This document shows, one piece after another, positions 54,701 through 64,000 of a stretch of 64,000 nt of DNA (position 1 is its first letter; each line of letters starts with the position of its first letter). The position numbers and the translations under genes are program-made. The notes below the pieces were generated by a model, which was given only the letters and a program-made list of their open reading frames with translations, was not told where the DNA came from and did no database searches. This DNA is from Ariolimax columbianus (lineage: Eukaryota > Mollusca > Gastropoda > Stylommatophora > Arionidae): NCBI GenBank assembly GCA_036924085.1, contig JAVGWX010000002.1:88555704-88619703 (forward strand). Reading direction: 5' to 3'.

Positions 54701-55795
54701 GATCTTTTCTTGCTCCACAGTCGCATGTCTCATCATCAGGTTGTCTGGGTCTTGTGCTGCTCCACAGTCATATGTCTTATCATCAGATGGTCTTGTGAGC
54801 TCCACAGTCACATGTCTGATCATTAGGTGGTCTTGTGTTGCTCCAAGGTCACACGTCTCATCATCAGGTGGTCGGTCTTGTGTTGCTCCACAGTCACATA
54901 TCACATCATCAGGTGGTCTGGGTCTTGTGTTGCTCCACAGTCACATGTCTCATCATCAGGTGGTCTGGGTCTTGTGTTGCTCCACAGTCACATGTCTCAT
55001 CATCACGTGGTCTTATGTTGCTCCACGGTTAGATGTCTCATCATTAGGTGATCTGCGTCTTGTGTTGCTCCACGGTCACATGTCTCATCATCACGTGGTC
55101 TTATGTTGCTCCACGGTTACATGTCTCATCATCAGGTGATCTGGGTCATGTGCTGCTCAACAGTCACATTTCTCATCATCAGGTGGTCGGTCTTGTGTTG
55201 CTCCACAGTCACATATCACATCATCAGGTGGTCTGGGTCTTGTGTTGCTCCACAGTCACATGTCTCATCATCAGGTGGTCTGGGTCTTGTGTTGCTCCAC
55301 AGTCACATGTCTCATCATCACGTGGTCTTATGTTGCTCCACGGTTAGATGTCTCATCATTAGGTGATCTGCGTCTTGTGTTGCTCCACGGTCACATGTCT
55401 CATCATCACGTGGTCTTATGTTGCTCCACGGTTACATGTCTCATCATCAGGAGATCTGGGTCATGTGCTGCTCAACAGTCACGTGTCTCATCATCAGGTG
55501 GTCTTATGTTGCTCCACGGTCACATGGCTTATCATCAGGTGGTCTTGTGTTGCTCCACGTTCTCATGACTCATCATCAGGTGGTGTTATGTTGCTCCACG
55601 GTCACATGTCTCATCATCAGGTGATCTTGTGTTGCTCCACGGTCACATGTCTCATCATCAGTTGGTCTTGTGTTGCTCCACGGTCACATGTCTCATCATC
55701 AGTTGGTCTTGTGTTGCTCCACGGTCACATGTCTCATCATCAGGTGATCTTGTGTTGCTCCACAGTCACACGTCTCATCATCCGTGTATCGCCAT
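51730..55795. repeat. 4-kb minisatellite of 41-bp units, about 95 copies
   Basis: The unit is tcttgtgttgctccacggtc plus acatgtctcatcatcaggtgg. Some units carry an extra tctggg (47 bp). A larger duplication covers about 54830-55070 and 55170-55400. Three units equal 123 bp, so frames stay open as a 41-residue pattern, giving plus-strand frames up to 735 codons; these overlap in other frames and have no gene context. A stray diverged unit lies at 56545-56610. Confidence 0.97.
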
Positions 55796-56654
55796 ATGTG
55801 TAAGTTTAAGTTCTCTTTCCCCCCCTCCCCCATCCATTGGGATACACCAACAAGGAGTGTATTTAGCCTCTTCGACAGTTGTGTAAGGCAAGAGGTGTCC
55901 AGACCCAGGTCTCATTTGCAGTTGGATCCAGGAAGCCCACGTCATTTCATTCCATTTTTCGATGCGGCGTGCTCTGGGACCAGTCTGTTGCGATCGTGTT
56001 GTCGTAAGAAACTTCCTCTAGATGTCAGTCTTGTGAACTGAACATGGTATCCAAACATAAAATACCTTTGCTCATTTCCTTTTTTCTCTCTTTTTCAATG
56101 TTCTATGCAACGCCTCCTCCTGTCCAAGGTTAAGCCACCATGATCACGAGACACACCTTCTCAGTTGGAGTTGGTTTTGTAGGAACCATGTAACTATCAG
56201 GCTAGAACAAAGGCAGGTGGAACAGAACATCTTAGGAAGAATGTAGTGCGGTTTCGGTCACAGACTACTAAAGCCCCAAGCCAGTATCACAAAGCAGTCT
56301 CTGTCATAGAAGGTAGGTATGAAGACCGCTTAGGCGACAAAAGCCTGTCGAGGCAGCCGTTTATGAACATAATGAGTGGCCGAGTCTCTGGCTGCATGCA
56401 TTGAGGTTGATATCCTTCAGATTTGACCTACTTACTTACTTTTTGTGTCCATGCACCATGTTATTCTGTATGTATCCATTATTCAACGACATGGATTGTC
56501 TTGTGATTTGCCTCTAGCATGTCGCAGCTATTGCATATTTCCTAGAGCAGATCATCAGGAGGTCAGGGTTCAGTATTGCGCTACAGTCACATGTGTCATC
56601 ATCTGTGTATCCCAATCGTTTCATATTCCTCTTGCACCGTGAAACACCAGTTTC
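55796..56654. other. Non-genic stretch with one stray minisatellite unit
   Basis: Only the diverged 41-bp-type unit near 56545-56610 (cagtattgcgctacagtcac, atgtgtcatcatctgtgtat) is recognisable. The end of the main array (catcatccgtgtatcgcc) reads similarly, so the intervening 700 bp may be an insertion into the array. Confidence 0.5.
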
Positions 56655-57118
56655 ACACCAGTTTCACAACAATGTGGAGAACGTAAGCTGCGGCGACGGT
56701 CCACCCGAATTGCTGCATTAATTTTGACAATGTCCTGATGCAACAATATGCGCCTGACCTGGTCTCGGAGAATCTGTCAATCTCACGTCATTCTTTAGAC
56801 ACCGTTGTCCAGTTCTTCACTTTTGTCTTCGACACACTTTGGTCACCATACACTGCCTGCATTCTGCGATGAATGTCAACTGGTCGACATCCTTCAGCTG
56901 TTAGAAACCGAATCACCGCTCGCTGATCAACTCTGGACGGATTCCGTATCACATCCGCCATGTTTTCAACGATCTCCTGAGGAAACTATGTGTCGGAGGA
57001 TAATGAAATTTCGCAAAACTTGACGGTTGGTATGTGGTGTTTACATCAGAAGTGACGTCATCGTGCGCATCGTACGTATGTTCAATTGTTGCAGTTAGGT
57101 CCGGTATCATTTGAACAC
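56655..57118 (-). mobile_element. Truncated mariner-like element, one arm only
   Basis: The right end ggtccggtatcatttgaaca matches the terminal repeat of the elements at 464 and 60043. The minus strand encodes the transposase N-terminal region (SADQRAVIRFL-type, GCRPVDIHRRMQ-like text near 56850-56940) and a linker. No opposite arm or left terminal repeat is visible, so it is either truncated or the single-arm form. A (TA)n run follows at 57119. Confidence 0.72.
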
Positions 57119-57179
57119 ATTTATATATATATATGCATTCGTCTCTCAAGTGGCCTGCAGTCAAAACTTGGTGTGTTAT

Positions 57180-57640
57180 AAGCGTACAGTAGGAACGTAT
57201 CAGGCACATTCGTACAAGATGAATGGACCATCACATTTTCTGTCTAGAAATAAATTCAGCATCAAGGGTAATTCCCACCACATTCCTGATGTCTCGTTCT
57301 TCATTCTATCTCTCCTGGTGACAGCGATGACCTTTCTTAGACATTTCATTTCCCATGTCGCTATTTTTCTTTTCTGGCCTTTTTAACAAATACCAAGTCT
57401 GACACTGGTAGCTCAGAGTTGATATAAATACACCGTGTATCAGTCTTTGTGTAGTTGTCAAGCTGATTTTCGGGTCATTCGGAAGTGGTGACTATTGATA
57501 AATCACAGCGGAGGCTTTCTGACATCGTGTTTTGATTTCTCTATCAAGCTTTCAATCTTCTGTAAAAACACTTCCCAGATATTTGAACGGCCGGGCACGC
57601 CGGTTGGACATTGTTTGCACTTGTAGTTAGTTATCTGGGA
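57180..57640 (-). pseudogene. LINE RT C-terminal remnant
   Basis: The minus strand reads ATWEMKCLRKVIAVTRRDRM, KNETSGMWW and SRKCDGPF-like text. It corresponds to EMKCLRKVIGVTRRDRMRND in 22350-23145. Upstream, FKYLGSVFTEDX-type residues are decayed (57540-57590). Confidence 0.7.
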
Positions 57641-58734
57641 CGTAACATTGACAGTGACGATATCGCAATCGGAGATGTTAGTGTTAGTACTAACATCGCT
57701 CACTGTTAAAATCTGCAGAATTATCTATGGGAAATACAATTGTGCTGTTCGACAGTGCTCTAACGTGTATCATACTATGGCTCGTAACCATCAATCAATC
57801 AATCTATCAATCAATCGCCTTTTTTTTCTTATTGGAGCATGTCCTCAAGAATCATGCGTTTGCTTTTTCTGTCTTCCACCACCTCCTGTTAGCTTTTGTT
57901 TGACAAGACAAGGCTATTTCCCTTCTTCAAGTGTGTCTGGGCCATCTTCTGCTCCTATTGCCCTTTGGGTCTATTAAAGAACAGCAAAGATGGCGCCTAA
58001 CCGGATGCGTGTCTATTTTACTCTCGTGTTTGAATCAATTATGTATGCCGCCAAGCACATTATTCGACGACTTACACCTGTGTCCACGGAAACGTGATGT
58101 GGTTTTTCATTTGAATTAAATAGTGTGTACGATTTATGGTGTTTTTCCCAGCAGCTATGCTGTCAGTCATCGGTTACTTCGCTTACTCTGTGTCCTTTTC
58201 CATGGTAAAGTGCGCACGGCTGAACTTGATGAAAATTATGTCTTTCGTGTTTCGACTTGCGGATGGCACAAATTTTGCATTTGCCGGTTGTCTGCTATAA
58301 CGTTGGTTACCTTGTTTGTGATACTTATCAGCCTCATTTCGTAGCCAAAGTCCAAATGAATTTATCAGCAACAATCGACTAGTTATTAGTTGTCTCCATT
58401 GATGACATGCTTGTGATTGATATCTTTGGTTCGAGAAACATCACAATTTGGCTGGATTACCTCCGCTGCCTCTTGTGGGGTTCAGGTAAGCCGGATTATC
58501 ATAGTGCGTCTCTCACTGTGTGGGTGGCTTTTATTTTCACTAATTATTTGGTACTTACAGTATCCTGTGTCATTTATAATGAAGACAGAAATTTAGTCCT
58601 GGTCATCCTACATTCGTTAACTTTTGGATGTCATTCCACTCCGCTGCCTTGCGGGATACCTGTTTACGGGAACGACTTCTGGAGTGAACCCTGAGGAAAA
58701 ATCTGCACCCACAGCAATTATTAGTGCAATTTAG
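57641..58734. other. Unassigned stretch with short dispersed blocks
   Basis: aaccatcaatcaatcaatct with ttggagcatgtcctcaagaa (57787-57855) resembles 62705-62765 and 50015-50060. agatggcgcctaaccggatg is at 57988. The block at 58640-58712 matches 40948-41015. No gene recognised. Confidence 0.45.
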
Positions 58735-59235
58735 ATCAAGATGCTGTGCAGTGCGTGAGTTGCAGCGGTCAGTGACCCACACTGACTGCTAACGTCAGGG
58801 CCAGCGACCCAAACTGACTGCTAACGTCAGGGCCAGCGACCCAAACTGACTGCTAGCGTCAGGGCCAGCGAACCATAGCTGACTGCTAGCGTCAGGGTCA
58901 GTGACCCACACTGACTGCTAGCGTCAGGGCCAGCGAACCATAGCTGACTGCTAACGTCAGGGCCAGCGAACCATAGCTGCCAAGACCCTTCTACACCTCC
59001 ACACGGTCATCCTGGATAACAGGCTGCAACAGGGCAGACAGGCTAAGTAGAAGGGATCGAAGCGGAAAGGCTAACCCAGTACTCACATACGCCTGCTGAA
59101 GTCGGATGTGTCGGACCGAAAGGGTCAAATATCACAGTCAAACTGTTAACTACGACACACGTATTCCGTTCTATGGACTACATTCTGCTGCTTGCGAAGC
59201 CCTTTTCGGAGCTTGGTACCGGGAGATTGAGAACG
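58735..59235 (+). mobile_element. SINE-like family A, copy 5, with internal amplification
   Basis: It starts gatcaagatgctgtgcagtg. The internal segment ctgactgctaacgtcagggc plus cagcgac is present about seven times in tandem (58760-58980), against once in other copies. The 3' part (ccaagacccttctacacctc, cctggataacaggctgcaac) then follows normally. Confidence 0.88.
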
Positions 59236-59261
59236 AAAAAGAGGATGTAGGCAATTTTATA

Positions 59262-59490
59262 ATTCTACGTATTGAGTATTCGAGCCTAGCTAGCGCAGTG
59301 GTTAGTGCATTAGTTTCCCAGCCGGGCGATCGGGGATCGGTCCTCAGTTGTTGCGGAATTTTCCGTATGAAAATACGGCTCCTGGTGTGATCCCCACCTA
59401 AAATAAAATGAGTACCACAATAATCTGGGAAAGTAAAGACGGCCGGCGGGATGTTGACCACCTCACCACTAGAGTACCGTTCGTAAATAC
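59262..59490 (+). mobile_element. tRNA-derived SINE, singleton
   Basis: The head gcctagctagcgcagtggtt with gggatcggtcctcagttg is tRNA-like. The body shares aaaatgagtac, gggaaagtaaagacggc and gttgaccacctcacc with the family B pattern, so it may belong to the same SINE superfamily. Confidence 0.75.
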
Positions 59491-59639
59491 AAACTATTAG
59501 CCTAACACAATATTCTAAATATGCCACATTGTTGTATTAATTGGATGTGATGTTTACTTTTTTTTACTTATTAGCGTGTATTTGAATTTGTACAAATGCA
59601 TCAATATCGTGAACTTTATCATCAAGTGTCGTCACCGCA

Positions 59640-59890
59640 TCAATGGTTGGCGGCAATGGTTGTCAAACTGTCTCTGTCCTAGGCTAGGTTGGTACACTAA
59701 GCCAGACTGTGCCCCGACCACATGTTAATGTTGTCTGTCCTTCTGTACCTCTGCCGCCCTCTGGCTTTTTTGTCCTTCACTCTTCCCACCAAGATAACCT
59801 TCAGTAGAGTGTCGTGTCGCTTGATATGAAAAATATATTTATTTTTCTGCTTTTTATTTCTTTCAGATGTGTCTCCTCTACACATTTAGT
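59640..59890 (-). pseudogene. LINE C-terminal remnant
   Basis: The minus strand reads FHIKRHDTLLKVILVGRVKD and KKARGRQRYRRTDNINMWSG. It is the conserved tail of the non-RNase-H LINE type (compare 15860 and 37622). Confidence 0.85.
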
Positions 59891-60042
59891 TGTCCCATTC
59901 TCTAATTTTTTTCCTATCTTTCCAGGAAACTCGTCCACGTCTTCTAAATACTCTCATTTCAGTACTCTTCTCGTTTTTCTTCAGGATCCAGGTCTCTACT
60001 AAATGTAATAAAACTGAATGCACATATCACAGATACATAACG

Positions 60043-60775
60043 TACGAGGCATGTTCAAATGAAACCAAGTGATCATACGTACATGCGCATGATGACGTCA
60101 ATTTTGATGTAAACAGGGCATACCAACCGTCAAGTTTGCAAAATGTCATTAACCTTTGACTCATAGTGTCTTCAGCAGACCGTTGAAAACATGGCTAGTG
60201 TGACACGGAATCTGTCCAGAGTTGATCAGCGAGCGGTGGTTCGGTTTATAACAACTGAAGGATGTCCACCAGTTGATATTCATCGCAGAATGCAGGCAGT
60301 GTATGGTAAGTGACAAAAGTGTGGCAAACGTAAGCTCCGGCGACGGTCCACCCTAATTGCTGCATCAATTTTGTCGATGGCATCTTTTGACACAAAAATA
60401 TGCGATTGACCTGGTCTGGGAAGATCTATCGTTATCTCACGTCCTTCTTTAAAAATCGTTGCCCAGTTCGTAACTGTTGTCTTCGACACACATTTGTCAC
60501 TATACACTGCTTTCATTCTGCGATGAATTTCAACTGCTCAATATCCTTCAGCTGTTAGAATCCTAATCACCGCTCGCTGATCAACTCCTGACTGATTCCG
60601 TATCACACCTGCCATGTTTGCAAGGGTCTGCTGAGGAAACTATGAGTCAAAAGATAATGAAATTTTGCAAACTTGACGGTTAATATGTGCTGTTTACATC
60701 AGAAGTGATGTCATCATGCACATCGTACGTATCTTCGCTTGTTGTATTTAGGTCGAGTTTCTTTGAACACGCCTA
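60043..60775. mobile_element. Fold-back mariner-like element, second copy
   Basis: The left end tacgaggcatgttcaaatga and right end tttctttgaacacgcct are inverted repeats. The plus strand near 60190-60305 encodes MASVTRNLSRVDQRAVVRFI and TEGCPPVDIHRRMQAVYG. The minus strand from 60516 to about 60280 encodes the same N-terminal region and beyond (YSDKCVSKTTVTNWATIFKE, IDKIDAAIRVDRRRSLR). The two arms are thus inverted copies of the transposase 5' region, with no catalytic domain. The architecture is the same as 464-1131. Confidence 0.85.
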
Positions 60776-61566
60776 GTGCATAAAATCACGAAATTACAGC
60801 ATTATTTCACAATGATTTGAATCATAGGCGTCCCAGTCTCTGCAGACCATACGCTTCGCACCCTGTGATGCGCAAGCCTGGGCGCTGAATATGGAGACCC
60901 TGGGCTGCCCAAATTGCAGGACCTCTCTCTCGGCCTCGCTGGTGTAATCCAAAGGAATGCAAAGCAGGACAATTTGGCACCAGCTCAGCTGCAGATACTG
61001 CCGGAATGAGTTGGCAATTATGAAACTATCCGCCCTAGGTGCTACAACTCCGGATTTTCTGTCTGGGTTTACTCCCGTAGCCCTACCCTCTCCAGAGGTT
61101 TCCACAAGGCAGTTTCTCAAGTAATTCAAGATGATACTCTCATCGCCCCAAGACTAACCATCACTCTCTGAGACTTGTGGGAACTGCCTGAACAGACTAA
61201 CGACCTTCGTCTAACCGGGTTTAGAGACAGAGTTGACCTTCTCTTAGATTGGCTGCCAACCAATACTAATGATCCCAATCTGCCCGCCCAGTTATACCGC
61301 CGGGTACTCGGTCGCGTCCCACAGCAGGCTCTGTAAGAAACAGAGGGCCCCTCATGAAGGTGCTGCGGGGGACACAATAATGTAGGAGAGGCCATTGACA
61401 TGGAAAGCCGAACAGTGAATCCAGCGGCGATCGCTACACCTGGAAAGGAGAGGCTTCACTTTCTTTTAACCACCGGGACGACCAGCAGAGAACTTGCTGA
61501 AACCATTCATTAGTTAGATTGGAAGCAGTTCTTGTATGCATCTGCTCAAATATATATATTTTTTGG
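60776..61566. other. Unassigned stretch
   Basis: Minus-strand frames of 111 and 91 codons (60794-61129, 61126-61401) are adjacent but carry no motif I recognise. Their composition is not repeat-like, so a decayed coding region of unknown type is possible. Confidence 0.35.
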
Positions 61567-61905
61567 ATGAAGATGTTGATCAGAGCATGAGCTGAATCGG
61601 TCAGCTATTCAAAACTGATTGCTAGCGTCATGGCCAGCGGTCCGGATCTGCCAAGACCCTTCCCAACCTCCACCTGGTGATTCTGGAAACCAGGCTGCAA
61701 CAAGACAGACTGGCTAAGGAGAAGGGACCGAAGAGGGAAAGCTAACATGGTACCAAAAAATGCCAGATGTGTCGGGCTGAAACGTACAAATATCGCAGTC
61801 AAGCTGTAAACTACGAGACAATGCATTCCGTTCTTTGGACAACATATTGTAACTTGCAAAGGCCTAGTTGGGCTTGGTAGCGAGAGTTTGAGAACGAACG
61901 AGAAA
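61567..61905 (+). mobile_element. SINE-like family A, copy 6
   Basis: gatgaagatgttgatcagag, ctgattgctagcgtcatggc, tggtgattctggaaaccagg, gctaacatggtacc and gtagcgagagtttgagaacg follow family A order but are more diverged than the other copies. Confidence 0.78.
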
Positions 61906-62079
61906 GAAGATTCATATCAGAAATAGGGATAGCAATTCACATTTCATTTCCAGTGACCTCCCCATAATTGCTATAGAAGCATCACAACAATTAAAAAATC
62001 AAGTTAAGAGATGAGAATCAAATTGACAATGGCTCCTAGAACCGATATCATTACACCTGTGTTCCTTCACATGTGCTCA

Positions 62080-62165
62080 ATCACAACGAATTCCGTTCTC
62101 CGCACTACATCCTTTGCAAAACCCTGTTCACGGCTTGGTAGCGGGAGTTTGGGAACGAACACACG
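62080..62165 (+). mobile_element. Family A 3' fragment, copy 7
   Basis: aacgaattccgttctccgca, ctacatcctttgcaaaaccc and ggtagcgggagtttgggaac match only the 3' third of family A. Confidence 0.65.
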
Positions 62166-62815
62166 AAGAAGAAAAAGTAGAGGAGGAGGAGAAGAAGAAA
62201 TGTGTAATGCTGGCGTGTCTTTCTGCTTTCGTAATGTTTCTTTTCGGTTACTACTGGATTGACTTACAGGACGACTGTGGTTGCATTAAACCCATAGCCG
62301 CAACTGTCAACTTCTTACCTGAACCGTCAATTCGATTCGGGGAGTGCAGTTTTGCTATCTCGAACTCTTCAATATTGCTAGGTACATTTTCATGAATTGA
62401 ATATTTGTCACAAACTACCGAAAATTTATTTGCGAATTACAAAAACACTTGCGAGCGACCTTTGGCGGCTGTGGCTTGTAAAGGGCAGTCTCCAATGAAA
62501 ACCTTTGATTCACATTGGACACGACAATGAGAATGATTGCAAATGTTTGACAACGAGCTTTATTAGACAGAGACCAGCTGCAGTAGTGGTCTTCGCTTCA
62601 CTTTGGTAGCGGGTGGTGAATCAATTTATGAATGAATGAAACACAAAAGCTCTGATAATATTGATTGTCTAGCCTTTTCCCACGTACACAACTAACAACG
62701 GGTAAACCAATCAATCAATCAAAATCTTTCAATCCCATGGGGAGCATAGGTCCTCAACAAATAATCACCAGGAGCTTCGATTAGCGACCAGGCACTCCTC
62801 TATCCACCTCAGACC
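62166..62815. other. Non-genic stretch
   Basis: The 93-codon frame at 62114-62395 begins within a SINE fragment and has no motif. A (CAAT)n-like motif lies at 62705. Confidence 0.4.
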
Positions 62816-62817
62816 AG

Positions 62818-63520
<703 letters not shown>

Positions 63521-63524
63521 CGGG

Positions 63525-64000
63525 GAGAGAAGACTAACGTCTAGTCCGGCAAAACATACTGTCTAGACTGGTTTAGTCACGGTTATACAAAATATACTGA
63601 TCACACCGTGTTAGTCAGGGTTACACAAAACGTACTGATCAGAATGTGTTAGTCAGGGACATACAAAACATACTGATCAGACTGGGTTAGTCACGGTTAT
63701 ACAAAATATATTGATCAGATATGTCTGCCAGTGTCAAGTAAAATATACTGGTCAGACCATGTTTGTCAGGGTCAGGCAACATATACTGATCAGACTATGT
63801 TAGTCATGGTCAGGCAAAATATACTGGTCAGATCATGTTAGTCACGGTCAGGCAAAACATACACATCAGACTATATTAGTCACGGTCAGGCAAAAAATAT
63901 TGGTCAGATCATGTTAGTCACGGTCATGCAAAACATACGGATCAGACATGTTAGTCACGGTCAGGCAAAAAATACTGGTCAAGAGTGGGGTATCGACGTG
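63525..64000 (+). mobile_element. Family E element, copy 7, with array, cut by window end
   Basis: agactaacgtctagtccggc starts the element. About ten units of actgatcagactatgttagt with cacggtcaggcaaaatat follow (36-37 bp, diverged). The final ggggtatcgacgtg at the window edge is the start of the conserved block (compare gagatcgacgtggtcatc at 2492), so the element continues beyond the window. Confidence 0.82.

Noticed and set aside
62114..62395. 93-codon plus-strand frame with a hydrophobic stretch
   Set aside because: It begins in a family A SINE fragment, has a low-complexity EEEKVEEEEKKK start, and shows no homologous motif or gene context.

Overview
This is a 64-kb piece of a repeat-dense animal nuclear genome in which I recognise no intact host gene. 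The best taxonomic clue is an 18S rRNA segment (12449-13271, minus strand). It is metazoan and its variable region looks lophotrochozoan, so a mollusc and possibly a gastropod is likely; that assignment is from memory of such sequences and is not proven. Degenerate CCCTAA arrays fit a TTAGGG-telomere animal. The other supportable features are mobile elements, their decayed remnants, and tandem repeats.

Layout. 0-6 kb: a fold-back mariner-like element (464-1131), telomere-like arrays (1.6-1.9 and 4.7-5.8 kb), a dispersed 'family E' element and a LINE remnant. 6-14 kb: a SINE with an expanded internal minisatellite (6.35-6.78 kb), then a 5.7-kb composite retro-insertion (7587-13271). The composite holds an I-group-like LINE with endonuclease, reverse transcriptase and RNase H, joined at its 5' side to 18S rRNA sequence, and a perfect 20-bp direct repeat flanks it. 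14-25 kb: minisatellites, LINE C-terminal remnants, three tRNA-like SINE families and a 650-bp G-rich array. 25-36 kb: large minisatellites, nested LINE and SINE insertions, and further family E copies. 36-42 kb: a dead mariner next to the longest readable non-RNase-H LINE (37.57-40.34 kb). 42-56 kb: mostly tandem repeats, including a 640-bp TAG/CAG tract and a 4-kb array of about 41-bp units. 56-64 kb: mariner and LINE remnants, family A SINE-like copies, a second fold-back mariner, and a family E copy running off the window.

Three themes recur. (1) Several minisatellites appear to have grown from internal pieces of dispersed retroposons (families A, D and E). (2) Of 20 LINE remnants I could orient, 18 lie on the minus strand. 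(3) Two mariner-like elements share a fold-back architecture in which the transposase N-terminal segment is present at both ends in opposite orientations.

All long open frames in the arrays are by-products of repeat periodicity. Family names A to E are my own labels. Identifications rest on recognising protein and repeat motifs by eye; no database was consulted.
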